From NCBI GenBank assembly GCA_002323895.1, contig DCQM01000064.1:1-16614 (forward strand): a DNA stretch of 16,614 bases, written 5' to 3'. Both the position numbers and the translations under genes were made by a program. Origin of the DNA: Akkermansiaceae bacterium UBA1518. Its GTDB lineage: Bacteria; Verrucomicrobiota; Verrucomicrobiia; Verrucomicrobiales; Akkermansiaceae. The notes beneath the pieces were generated by a model. The model was not told where the DNA came from. It searched no databases and worked only from the letters and a program-made list of their open reading frames with translations. Of the stretch, positions 1 to 8,324 are shown piece by piece. Each line of letters begins with the position of its first letter. Position 1 is the first letter of the stretch.

Positions 1-1508
1 TTGGTGAGGGTTTTTTCGCTAGGTGGTTGTGAGACGAGCGAGCCAATAATCATGGCGCCGGCACCGATGAACCACATGATGGCGGCTGGGACGATGCCTC
101 CAAAGACAAAGTATTCGCCACCGAATCCTGCCATCGCGAAGAAGGTGAGCCAGCTGATAAAGACTGCGATGACGCAGGAGTAAGCTCCTACTTTGGTCGC
201 GCGCTTCCAGTAGAGGGCAGCGATAACAAGAGGGGTCAAAGCAGCGAAGCCGGAGAAGCACCATATAGCAAGATCGAAGACGCTTCTCTCATAGAGAAGG
301 AGCGCAACGATGTAGGTGAGAACCACGATGGCTACGATGAAGCCCCGTGCCATGAAGAGGATTTGCTTGTCGGAGTAATCCTTTTTAGCACGATGGAGAA
401 CAATGTCGTTGGTGAACATGGTGCCAAGGCACAGGAACTGGGAGTCGAGTGACGACATGATGGCGGCGAGAATGCCGGCTGTGACCAGTCCCACGATGAT
501 GGGGTCTTTAACGAGGACGCCGACCGTTTTGGCGAGGATGGCTCCGCTAGGAATTCCGGATTCGAAAAGACCAGTGGCCCAGATGCCGATGAGTACACAG
601 GGGACCCAGACGATGGCGATGCAAATGGGGTGTGCGACGACGGTGAGCTTGAAGCTCTTTGCGCTCTTCGCGGTCAGCCAATGCTGAAAGAGGTGAGGGA
701 ACATTCCAACACTAAGCGGAATGAACATGTAGCTGAGGAAGGTCCACTGGGAGACTCCGATTTCACCTCCTTCTGAAAGGGTGCGGACTTTGTGAGAGTC
801 CTTGGCCTGTTCGATGGCTGCTCCGAGCCCTCCGAGTCGATCCGAAATCAAATAGAAGGCGAGAACTCCCATGATCATGAAGACGATGGTTTGGAAGGTA
901 TTGGCCCAGGCAGCAGCGCGTGATCCACCTGCAAAGATGTAGGTCAAAACGACCGCACTGATGACAAGTCCGGTGAACCAAGGGGGGATGGCTCCGTTGT
1001 CTGTCCACTCAGGAAAGACGCCGGGGATGGTTCCCTTTGGGGTGATCTTTGCTCCGGTGACTCCGGCGATAGTTTTGCCGGCTCCGATGATTCCGATAAG
1101 AAGATAGGGGATCACAAGGAGGACCAGGATTGGGAATAGGAGGTAGCCGAAGGCTTTGGTTTCGAAGCGGTCGCGGAAGTATTGAATCTGGGTGACGTAG
1201 CCATAGCGTTTGCCGATGGCCCAGAGTTTGATGCCGATCAGGAGAAAGCAGGCGGCGTGAATGAGTCCGGACGACGAGGCCATGAGGCCGTATGTTCCGA
1301 TGCCTCGCTCAAAAGCCTTGCCGGTCGAGCCGACGAGAGCGAAGGCTGTCATGGTAGTTCCAAAAACCGACATCAGCAACATGAAGGGGCCGATGGAGTG
1401 GCTGGCGACGAAATAGTCCTTTGAAGTTCCCCGAAATAGGGTCTTAGAAAAGAGGGCGAGCCCGAGAAGGAGGCCTAGATAAATCGCGATGACGATGACG
1501 GTGGTCAT
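1..1508 (-). CDS. Sodium:solute symporter (SSS family), C-terminus cut by window edge
   Basis: Reading the minus strand from the ATG at 1508 gives about 502 residues open to the window edge. It begins MTTVIVIAIYLGLLLG and is built of many hydrophobic helices. Motifs typical of the SSS family (TC 2.A.21, LeuT-like fold) are visible: SKDYFVASHSIGPF near the N-terminus, FAGGSRAAAWANTFQTIVF mid-protein, and AAIMSSLDSQFLCLGTMFTNDI, the usual SSLDS region of transmembrane helix 8. It should import a small solute with Na+ across the inner membrane. Substrate cannot be read from sequence; pairing with a DUF3311 protein resembles actinobacterial MctP-type monocarboxylate permeases, so an organic acid is a guess. 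A canonical AAGGAGG (1515-1521) lies 6 nt before the start. The ATG overlaps the stop of the upstream DUF3311 gene (ATGA), so translation is probably coupled. The visible tail is hydrophilic, so little is missing. Confidence 0.93.
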   Translation of the reverse strand, partial: MTTVIVIAIYLGLLLGLALFSKTLFRGTSKDYFVASHSIGPFMLLMSVFGTTMTAFALVGSTGKAFERGIGTYGLMASSSGLIHAACFLLIGIKLWAIGKRYGYVTQIQYFRDRFETKAFGYLLFPILVLLVIPYLLIGIIGAGKTIAGVTGAKITPKGTIPGVFPEWTDNGAIPPWFTGLVISAVVLTYIFAGGSRAAAWANTFQTIVFMIMGVLAFYLISDRLGGLGAAIEQAKDSHKVRTLSEGGEIGVSQWTFLSYMFIPLSVGMFPHLFQHWLTAKSAKSFKLTVVAHPICIAIVWVPCVLIGIWATGLFESGIPSGAILAKTVGVLVKDPIIVGLVTAGILAAIMSSLDSQFLCLGTMFTNDIVLHRAKKDYSDKQILFMARGFIVAIVVLTYIVALLLYERSVFDLAIWCFSGFAALTPLVIAALYWKRATKVGAYSCVIAVFISWLTFFAMAGFGGEYFVFGGIVPAAIMWFIGAGAMIIGSLVSQPPSEKTLT

Positions 1509-1747
1509 TTGGAGCCTCCTTCCGATTGGTCGGCTCCACCTTCCGCCCATTCTTCGAGCTCGGTAGGCCAGGCGACCTTCATCACGATGCCCCAGAAGAG
1601 AGCTGCGACGAGAGAGTAACAGGCGTGGTAAAAGAGTCCTACGGGCATAAAGCCCAAGACTAGATTGGCGTTATCCCAGTTCCAGCTGTCTTGATGAAGC
1701 AGGAGCAGGAGAACGAAAACAATGAAGATGATTCGTTTCTTGGTCAT
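1505..1747 (-). CDS. DUF3311 small membrane protein, partner of the SSS transporter
   Basis: This 80-aa protein has two hydrophobic segments (about residues 5-20 and 28-58) and an acidic C-terminal tail. The core LVLGFMPVGLFYHACYSLVA followed by FWGIVMKVAWP is characteristic of DUF3311. Members are commonly encoded immediately before a sodium:solute symporter and are presumed to be an accessory subunit, like the small YhdT-type partner of PanF. Here the genes share ATGA, and the symporter's Shine-Dalgarno lies inside the last codons of this gene. A purine-rich TAAGGA sits about 12 nt before its own ATG. Function beyond the association is unproven. Confidence 0.9.
   Translation of the reverse strand: MTKKRIIFIVFVLLLLLHQDSWNWDNANLVLGFMPVGLFYHACYSLVAALFWGIVMKVAWPTELEEWAEGGADQSEGGSK
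1515..1521 (-). promoter_or_regulatory. Shine-Dalgarno of the SSS gene
   Basis: AAGGAGG on the minus strand, 6 nt before the symporter ATG and inside the DUF3311 coding end. It fixes the symporter start and supports translational coupling. It is the clearest ribosome binding site in the window; most other genes here have weak or no recognisable ones. Confidence 0.8.
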
Positions 1748-1793
1748 TGAGCGAGTTGTAATTCCTTACCGCTAGTGTCTCGAAAGCCTTTCA

Positions 1794-2483
1794 ATGTGTC
1801 GATGGAATACTACTCTCTTCCTCGTGAAGCCGACGAACAATCTTGCTGCCAGCACCTCTCCCGATGGGGAGACCTTGCTTCTGCAAGAGCATGACGGGGA
1901 GTATTTCCTTAAGGTGGGTGGGGTTCCCCTGATGAGTACCACGGCTTGTTCGTCCGAGCAAATGATGGCGGAATTGGCTTGTGGCCAAGGGGGACGAACT
2001 CAGCGGGTGTTGATCGGAGGGCTCGGATTTGGGTTCACCTTGCGGAAGGTGTTGGAATTAGTTTCGGCAGATTCGGATGTGGAGGTGGCTGAGTTGCTAC
2101 AAGTAATTATCGACTGGAACCGGGAGCACCTGCGGGAGGTGAATGGTGAGCTTTTGGATGATGGAAGGGTAAAGGTATCGAAAAAGGACGTTTTTAAGAT
2201 CATGCAATCGGGCGGAAGGTATGATGCCATTTTGTTAGACGTTGATAATAGTCCTGACCCTCTAGTGCAGAAGGGAAATGGTCGGCTTTATCAAAGGCGG
2301 GGCTTGGAGATTGCGAGAGCGGCTTTGAGACCAAATGGACGGGTTGTTTACTGGTCGGCTCACGAGGATTCCGGGTTTGTAAGATTGTTAAGAAAGGTGT
2401 TTTCGCGAGTCGAGGCGATTCCAGCAAAGGCTTATCCGAAGGCGAAGAGGTTTACCCATACCTTGTTCGTGGCGGAAAGATGA
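1794..2483 (+). CDS. Spermidine-synthase-like SAM-fold protein
   Basis: A 229-aa protein with a Rossmann methyltransferase/aminopropyltransferase fold. The nucleotide-binding glycine loop is GGLGFGFTLR (residues 75-84), the acidic end of strand 2 is VEVAEL (E100), an Asp typical of motif III is at 132, and LLDVDNSPD (147-155) occupies the place of the DSTDP catalytic segment of SpeE. The sequence matches a widespread group annotated as spermidine synthase-like. The SpeE-type E-x-D and D-x-x-D residues are not conserved in canonical form, so polyamine synthesis should not be assumed; it may be a methyltransferase of unknown substrate. No good ribosome binding site precedes the ATG. The family-like part begins near residue 11, so an in-frame GTG at 1824 is an alternative start. 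It lies 46 bp from the divergent DUF3311 gene and 105 bp before the U32 gene on the same strand. Confidence 0.85.
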   Translation: MCRWNTTLFLVKPTNNLAASTSPDGETLLLQEHDGEYFLKVGGVPLMSTTACSSEQMMAELACGQGGRTQRVLIGGLGFGFTLRKVLELVSADSDVEVAELLQVIIDWNREHLREVNGELLDDGRVKVSKKDVFKIMQSGGRYDAILLDVDNSPDPLVQKGNGRLYQRRGLEIARAALRPNGRVVYWSAHEDSGFVRLLRKVFSRVEAIPAKAYPKAKRFTHTLFVAER

Positions 2484-2588
2484 GAGAGTCTTATGCAGAG
2501 TTATAAATAGATTAAACTGTTCCAGTCTTTAAAGGGGCTTGAGTCCGTTAGTGTTGCTTCCAGCATTTGTGGCGATTAGGAATTAACT

Positions 2589-4994
2589 GTGACTGAACTA
2601 TTGGCTCCGGCGGGGAATTGGGATTGTGCGCGCGCGGCGGTGGCTAATGGAGCAGATGCGATCTACTTCGGGCTACCGAAGTTTAATGCTCGGATGCGGG
2701 CAGATAATTTCACGGAAGAGGATCTGCCGGAATTAATGGACTTTCTTCATCGGCACGGGGTGAAAGGGTTCGTGGCTTTCAATACTCTGGTTTTCCCCTC
2801 GGAGCTGGAGGGGGCGGTGGACCAGATTGAGACGATGGCGCGATCCGGAGTGGATGCCGTCATTGTTCAGGATTTAGGAGCGGCAAAGTTGGTGCAAGAG
2901 ATTGCTCCGGAGATGGAGCTACATGCTTCGACGCAGATGACAATTACCTCGCCAGAGGGCTTGGCTTTTGTGGACGGTTTTTTAGATTTGGATCGGGCTG
3001 TTTTGGCGCGGGAGATGTCGGTTGAAGAGATCACGCGGGTTCGAAAAAAGGGTAAGGTGCCTTTGGAGGTTTTTGTCCACGGGGCGCTCTGTGTGGCGTA
3101 TTCGGGGCAGTGTTTAACTTCGGAAAGTCTGGGGCAGCGTTCTGCAAATCGCGGTGAGTGTGCGCAGGCATGTCGGATGCCTTACGAGCTGGTGGTGGAT
3201 GGTGAGACGGTGCCGATGGGCGAGGTGCGTTATCTTCTCAGCCCGCAGGATTTAGCGGCTGTGGATGTGATACCCGATTTGGTGAAAGCGGGAGTGACGA
3301 GTTATAAGATCGAGGGACGATTAAAGTCGCCCGAGTATGTTGCAGCAGTGACGCGGGTTTATCGCAAGGCGTTGGACGATATCGAGATCACAGAGAAGGA
3401 TCGTTACACCTTGGAGATGATGTTTTCGCGGGGGCTTTCGAGTGGATGGCTAGAGGGCACAAATCATCCCCGATTGACTCATGGGAAGTGGGGGAAGAAG
3501 CGTGGGGCATGGGCTGGTAAGATTGTGGCTCGTGGAGAAGGTTGGGTTGAGTTGGCAACGAATAAGGTTTCACTTAACCCCGGGGACGGCTTTGTCTTTG
3601 ATGCTGGAGAGGATCGAAATGACGAGCAGGGTGGGATGGTCTGGAAACTTGAGGGTAAGAAGTTGTTCTTTGATCGACGGTCGGGAATCAATTGGAAGCG
3701 GGTGCATGTGGGGCAGGGCTTGTGGAAGACGAGCGATCCGGGTTTGGAGAAAGAAGTAAAGAAGAGTTGGAAAGGTGGGCGATTGGCAGAGAAAGGGGAT
3801 TCTCTGATGATTCAAGTTTCAGGAAAGTCTGGTGAGCCTTTGGTCGTGGAATGCCGAGGGAAGAAGGTGGTGAGTGAGGTCATGCTTGAGAAAGCTGAGA
3901 AGCGTCCGTTGAATAAGGAGGTTTTGGCGGGGCAGTTGGGAAGATTAGGTGGAACGGAATTCCAATTGGGATTGGTGCAAAATTTGCTCGAAGGCGAGGT
4001 TATGATTCCACTTGGGGAACTAAATCGAGTCCGGCGGCGATTGGTAGAGGAGTTAAAAGAAGAGCCGGTGGTGAAAGATGGTGGGGTAGTTTTGGCCCGC
4101 TTGATGCCGAAGCATGCTGCAGTGGATAAAAGTTTTCCTGAGTTACGAATATTATGTCGTTCGTTGGAACAGGTCGAGGGTTGTGCGCGAGCGGGGGCGG
4201 GTTTCGTCTATTGTGATTTTGAGGATTTGAAGGAATACCGCGAGGCAGTAGAGATAGCCCGAAAAAGTGGGATAAAGGTATTCTTGGCTACGCCAAGAAT
4301 ACAGAAGCCAACGGAAATAGGTTTTTTTAAATTGGTGGAGAAGGCTGAGCCGGATGGGGTTTTGGTTCGTAATCTTGGAGGTGTTTCATATTTCAAAGAA
4401 CGAGGGATAAAAACGGTCGCGGATTTTTCATTAAATGTTGCGAACCCAGTTTCGGCAGCCTTGTTGATGAGGCATGGCGGATTTGAAAACCTTACGGTTT
4501 CATATGATTTAAATGAAGGTCAGGTGGCTGGATTATTGGCGAGTGCTCCGCCGGATTGGTTTGAGCTTACGGTCCACCAACACATGCCGATGTTTCATAT
4601 GGAACACTGCGCATTCTGTACGTTTTTGAGTGACGGTACGAGTATCAAAAATTGTGGGAAACCCTGTGATCAGCATGATGTTCAACTACGGGATAGAGTA
4701 GGGCAGTTACACATTTTAAAAGCTGATGTAGGGTGTCGGAACACGCTCTTTAATGGACGAGCTCAGACAGGAGCAGCAAGTGTTGATGAGTTCATCTCGC
4801 TAGGGCTGCGAAAATTTCGGGTGGAGTTACTCGAAGAGGACGCTAGACAGGCTGCAAGGTTGGTTGGCTGGTATCAGAATTTTCTCAATGGGGAGGGCGA
4901 ATCTCAGGACTTAGTAAGGAAGTTGGGCGCGATTGAGAGACTTGGAGTTACAAAAGGAACGCTGGAGCAGAGAAGAAGTGAGGTGCATGATTAG
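2589..4994 (+). CDS. U32 family protein with DUF3656 (RlhA/UbiU-type)
   Basis: An 801-aa protein starting at GTG, with AGGA 8 nt upstream. The N-terminus (ELLAPAGNWDCARAAVANGADAIYFG) and the signature EVFVHGALCVAYSGQC with NRGECAQACRMPYE identify the U32 family. Cysteines 168, 175, 191 and 195 are the expected Fe-S ligands. The middle, roughly residues 300-500, corresponds to the DUF3656/collagenase insert. A second TIM-barrel-like part follows and ends in another cysteine set: C674, C677, C689 and C693, with C716 nearby. Known members hydroxylate RNA (RlhA on 23S rRNA, TrhP on tRNA) or ubiquinone precursors without O2 (UbiU/UbiV), so RNA hydroxylation is the best guess, but the exact target is unknown. 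E. coli RlhA is about 650 aa, so this is a long version. Older labels such as collagenase or peptidase are probably misleading. Confidence 0.92.
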   Translation: MTELLAPAGNWDCARAAVANGADAIYFGLPKFNARMRADNFTEEDLPELMDFLHRHGVKGFVAFNTLVFPSELEGAVDQIETMARSGVDAVIVQDLGAAKLVQEIAPEMELHASTQMTITSPEGLAFVDGFLDLDRAVLAREMSVEEITRVRKKGKVPLEVFVHGALCVAYSGQCLTSESLGQRSANRGECAQACRMPYELVVDGETVPMGEVRYLLSPQDLAAVDVIPDLVKAGVTSYKIEGRLKSPEYVAAVTRVYRKALDDIEITEKDRYTLEMMFSRGLSSGWLEGTNHPRLTHGKWGKKRGAWAGKIVARGEGWVELATNKVSLNPGDGFVFDAGEDRNDEQGGMVWKLEGKKLFFDRRSGINWKRVHVGQGLWKTSDPGLEKEVKKSWKGGRLAEKGDSLMIQVSGKSGEPLVVECRGKKVVSEVMLEKAEKRPLNKEVLAGQLGRLGGTEFQLGLVQNLLEGEVMIPLGELNRVRRRLVEELKEEPVVKDGGVVLARLMPKHAAVDKSFPELRILCRSLEQVEGCARAGAGFVYCDFEDLKEYREAVEIARKSGIKVFLATPRIQKPTEIGFFKLVEKAEPDGVLVRNLGGVSYFKERGIKTVADFSLNVANPVSAALLMRHGGFENLTVSYDLNEGQVAGLLASAPPDWFELTVHQHMPMFHMEHCAFCTFLSDGTSIKNCGKPCDQHDVQLRDRVGQLHILKADVGCRNTLFNGRAQTGAASVDEFISLGLRKFRVELLEEDARQAARLVGWYQNFLNGEGESQDLVRKLGAIERLGVTKGTLEQRRSEVHD

Positions 4995-5005
4995 ACTTCG
5001 GCTCC

Positions 5006-5032
5006 ATCGGTGTTGAGGGTTCGCGCACCGAT
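5006..5032. other. Small hairpin between convergent genes
   Basis: ATCGGTG (5006-5012) and CACCGAT (5026-5032) form a perfect 7-bp inverted repeat with a 13-nt loop. It lies just after the U32 stop and before the end of the convergent 178-aa gene. There is no T-run on either side, so if it terminates transcription it is not a textbook intrinsic terminator. Confidence 0.3.
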
Positions 5033-5053
5033 AAGATTGCTGATGTCACAAAG

Positions 5054-5590
5054 CTATTGTTGTCTTTTTTCGGGTGGCCAAGGTTTGGTGACACCGTAGC
5101 TTTCACGCTGTTCTCGTTTTGATAGGATCCCACCTTTCATAAGAGTGATAAATTCTAGGTGTTCGCCATCGGGGAATTCGAACTGAAGTTCGGTTGTGCT
5201 TTCTTGGAATTCGTAGAAGAGGATGATCTCGCTATCGTCAATGTCGGTCCAATAGGGCTCTCCAAAAATAGAGATGATTTCGTCTCTAGTTGTCTTACTC
5301 GAGAGGAGGAGCGATTTGTCTTTCATCAGAAAGTTCCCTTTGAAATCTTTAATAATGAAAAAAGCGTAATCAAGCTTGCCGTTCTTTACTCCGAGTTCGT
5401 AGCCATATTGATCGGATTTTAGGGTTACTTCCTTCTCCAAATGTTTCGCAAAAGAGTCTCCATCCCAAGGCTCTTTACCGAGGGGCGTCGATCCAATGAT
5501 GAACTTAGCAAGATCAACCGAGAGTCGGCTATCCGCTGCGCTAACGTTAAAGTTTTGGCGGTCGGTGTTGAGAAAAGAAAAGAGCCCCAT
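5054..5590 (-). CDS. Hypothetical protein, 178 aa, soluble
   Basis: I do not recognise this protein. It has no signal peptide or membrane segment. Its C-terminal half has alternating beta-strand-like stretches around IFGEPYWTDIDDSEIILFYEF, ELQFEFPDG and LEFITLMKGG (residues about 108-155). This pattern of a short GEP turn followed by paired strands occurs in several small DUFs and immunity-like proteins, but not specifically enough to name one. It ends in a basic, proline-containing tail. No clear ribosome binding site precedes its ATG. It follows the cytochrome/propeller gene on the same strand after 125 bp, so cotranscription is possible. Confidence 0.7.
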   Translation of the reverse strand: MGLFSFLNTDRQNFNVSAADSRLSVDLAKFIIGSTPLGKEPWDGDSFAKHLEKEVTLKSDQYGYELGVKNGKLDYAFFIIKDFKGNFLMKDKSLLLSSKTTRDEIISIFGEPYWTDIDDSEIILFYEFQESTTELQFEFPDGEHLEFITLMKGGILSKREQRESYGVTKPWPPEKRQQ

Positions 5591-5715
5591 GCTAAGATCA
5601 AAGATTAATCCTCTAGTTCATTGGAGAAAAGGGGGCCGGGAAGTATTAAGATCGTAATCAATCTTGGGTTTCGTGAATGGACGGGGAGGCGGTATAGGAA
5701 GAAAGAGGGGCGCCC

Positions 5716-8196
5716 TTATCGGGAGACCGTGTAGTAAGCTTGAAGAGCATCCTTACGGTTTTTTGGAAGATTCTTAGATGAGAAGTAGAAGACGCGGCTT
5801 CCGGCCTGTCGCTGATCGTTAGGCTTAAGTTTGATGGTGATTGTACCTTTTTTCCGATCTATTTTCTGGCTGGCGATGGATTCCTTTAATTTGTTGTTGC
5901 TAGGGGAACCGTAGTCGGGCTTGTCGTGGTAAAACCATGATTCGATAGCAAGGTCAGTGCCCTCCGAGAGTTCCTTGGTATTACCGCTGAAGTGCAAAGT
6001 GAAGGTGTCATTTTTACGGGAGATATCCTTCAGCTGCGGGGAGTCATTCTTGGTGTAGGTGAGTTTGACGAGGGCGTGCTGACTACCGCCGCGAGCACGC
6101 CATCCGCGACCAGTTTGGCCGACATACATCGCGCCTTCTTTATCGAATGTTTGTCTCATGAGACCTGAGGGGAATCCGTCTGCGAAGTGGATAAGAGCGG
6201 CTTCATTTTTTGGCTTTAGGGCAATTCGAAAAAGGGTGGAGAGGGTTTGATCTCCACAATAAATATTCCCAGCAAAAGGGCCAAATTTTCCGCCCGTGGT
6301 GTCCCAGGTCGGACTACCGGGAGCGTTGGCGATGCGTCCATGTGGTAAGAGAGCGACTGATACGGCACGCTTTGGAGCCCATTTGTCCCAGGCAATTTCT
6401 GGTGAGTCGGGTTTCATGCCCGGAACGTCAACGAGCCCGGAAGGGTGTCCGTAGTAGTTTCCTTTTTGGACGAGGTGCATTTTGGAGGTGCCATTGTATT
6501 CACCTTGGTTCTCAGTATAGTAGATCTCACCCTCGGGGCTGGCTGAAATCCCAGCGGGGCTTCGCAATCCCATTGCAAATGGGATAGTTTTTCCGTCAGG
6601 TGTGACTTGCAAGGTCCAGCCGCGGTAGCCGCCTTGAGAGCCCATGAATGGACCGTTGGCTTTGTGGATCTGACGACCATTGCGGTGGTCAAGGTTTAGG
6701 GTGAAATAGTAGTTTCCAGCCTTGTCCTTTGCCGGGCCGTGTAGGTATCCGTGGTAGTTGGCGGTGAAAAGGAAGTCGTCGCTCAGAGTGCGAAAGGTCT
6801 CGTAGAATCCATCGCCATTTTTATCATAGAGTGCGGTAAGTTCCGCTTTTTGGCCAACCACGAGCCGGTCCTTCTCAACAATCACACCAAGGGCGTCGAG
6901 AAGGCCGTCGGCAATCATGGTCCAGGTATTATCTTTAAAGCGCCAGACTCCGGCGGTGCGGGTTGTGACAACAATGGAGCCATCTTTTGGATCAAGAGCC
7001 ATCCCAAGGGGTTCGAAGAGTTGTGGACGGCCATGTGGATCGGTCGGGGCGGGGACTCGTTCTGCAGAATAGCCAGGTAATAGGACGATCTTGTCCATAG
7101 GAGTAAGCGCGACCTGCTGGGTCAGGGTTGATGGGATGGGGTTGGGCCTCCAAATCGAATCAGGTTTGTCGGTTTTTATTTCGTGCTTGGATGCTTTGCC
7201 ATTTTTGGTCGATTGAGTGATAGCCATACCATCCGCTTTGATAGTGAAGGTCAGAGAGTATGTGTCTTTGCCAACGCGGTAATGGAAGGTTGGGTGACCT
7301 TTGGGATCGGAAGGGTAGTTGTAGCCAATAAACTGCGCGTTGGCTTTCTTAAGTTGATCGATAAATTCTTCGTCGCCCCAGAGATTGTTTTCAATGGTTT
7401 TTCCATCGTTGATGAGAGGTGATTTGAAAGAGAGATCGACCGGCTCATCATGGAGCTTGGGTTGATTGGATAGGCTAACCTCACGGGCTTTGTTTCCAAG
7501 AGTCGAAGGATTGTTGCCTCGCCCTGACATCTCATTCTTTAGATTGAGAAATCCACCCCACCAGACCTTGCTGATTGTCATGTTGCGAGGATCAAAGGCG
7601 TAGTTGAGCCCGCTGGGGTGCCCTACGTGGACGGCACGAGCGGAGGAGCCGGGGATACGAGCGCGAAAAATACGGGTGCGGTCTGTGACCAGGATTTCGG
7701 TTGGGTTCTCGTGAATGTCTTTAACAACCGTTCCCTCTTTAAGCTCGGCGATGACCTTAGATGGGCCTCGAAGTCCGTCATCGTTTAGGGTTTGCAGATA
7801 GTGGAAGATGGCCTTGGCTTTTTGCGAATTCAGAAAGCTCTCAGGATAGGCCGGCATGACTGGGAGGAAAGTTGTCCCTTTGGTCGGTGCAACTTCGGAG
7901 ATTGCGATCTCGGTAGCCGGGGTGCGCAGCGACTTATTAAAATATCCGTAGTCAGCAGTGATCGTGTGCTTATGGTTTTCTCCCGCCTCGATGATGTCGC
8001 GCTTGCGTGCGGTGGTTGGGAAAAGACCGTAGAGACCAGGGCCGGTTTTGACCGAGGTATCGTCCTTGATTTCAGAATGGCATTCTGCACAACCAACAGC
8101 GTTAAAAGTTTCTTTCCCGAGTTTGACTAGGTCAACCTCAGCGGCGCTGAGACCGATTGTTGCGAGTGTTAGGAACGAAAGTGATCGAAATATCAT
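5716..8196 (-). CDS. Secreted cytochrome c / beta-propeller protein (PVC type)
   Basis: An 826-aa protein when started at the ATG at 8196. The frame is open to 8412, but the upstream part is not signal-like and would overlap trkH. Residues 1-18 (MIFRSLSFLTLATIGLSA) form a signal peptide; another ATG at 8217 is possible. A class I cytochrome c domain follows with heme motif CAECH (C36, C39, H40) and a likely axial Met114 in LPVMPAYPESF. Residues about 160-355 form a module I cannot assign. From about 368 (LLPGYSAERV) to 715 there is a glucose/sorbosone-dehydrogenase-like beta-propeller, with EPLGMALDPKDGSIVVTTR, HGPAKDKAGNYYFTLN, YYTENQGEYNG and YVGQTGRGWRARGG, phrases common in planctomycete and verrucomicrobial proteins. 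A C-terminal beta-rich domain follows. It probably oxidises a sugar-like or other organic substrate in the periplasm and passes electrons to its heme; the substrate is unknown. Confidence 0.88.
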   Translation of the reverse strand: MIFRSLSFLTLATIGLSAAEVDLVKLGKETFNAVGCAECHSEIKDDTSVKTGPGLYGLFPTTARKRDIIEAGENHKHTITADYGYFNKSLRTPATEIAISEVAPTKGTTFLPVMPAYPESFLNSQKAKAIFHYLQTLNDDGLRGPSKVIAELKEGTVVKDIHENPTEILVTDRTRIFRARIPGSSARAVHVGHPSGLNYAFDPRNMTISKVWWGGFLNLKNEMSGRGNNPSTLGNKAREVSLSNQPKLHDEPVDLSFKSPLINDGKTIENNLWGDEEFIDQLKKANAQFIGYNYPSDPKGHPTFHYRVGKDTYSLTFTIKADGMAITQSTKNGKASKHEIKTDKPDSIWRPNPIPSTLTQQVALTPMDKIVLLPGYSAERVPAPTDPHGRPQLFEPLGMALDPKDGSIVVTTRTAGVWRFKDNTWTMIADGLLDALGVIVEKDRLVVGQKAELTALYDKNGDGFYETFRTLSDDFLFTANYHGYLHGPAKDKAGNYYFTLNLDHRNGRQIHKANGPFMGSQGGYRGWTLQVTPDGKTIPFAMGLRSPAGISASPEGEIYYTENQGEYNGTSKMHLVQKGNYYGHPSGLVDVPGMKPDSPEIAWDKWAPKRAVSVALLPHGRIANAPGSPTWDTTGGKFGPFAGNIYCGDQTLSTLFRIALKPKNEAALIHFADGFPSGLMRQTFDKEGAMYVGQTGRGWRARGGSQHALVKLTYTKNDSPQLKDISRKNDTFTLHFSGNTKELSEGTDLAIESWFYHDKPDYGSPSNNKLKESIASQKIDRKKGTITIKLKPNDQRQAGSRVFYFSSKNLPKNRKDALQAYYTVSR

Positions 8197-8324
8197 GGAA
8201 TGAGATTGGAAAATCATGGATCGAAGGTCGAGAACCGAGTTTTTTTGAATGGAGAAATCCCGGGGATTGACTAGCTTCTTCTTGGAACTCTCCTTGGGAG
8301 GGCCTTTTTTAATCTGATATTGTT

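Noticed and set aside
1794..2483. Calling the 229-aa protein speE and inferring polyamine synthesis
   Set aside because: The canonical SpeE catalytic and substrate Asp motifs are altered (VAEL and DVDNSPD), and no speD or other polyamine gene is nearby.
2589..4994. Calling the U32 gene a collagenase or protease
   Set aside because: Characterised members of this clade with the Cys signature act as Fe-S dependent hydroxylases; no protease catalytic residues are evident.
5716..5723. GGGCGCCC palindrome (5709-5716) by the cytochrome gene stop as a terminator
   Set aside because: A self-complementary 8-mer without a loop or T-run cannot form a normal terminator hairpin.
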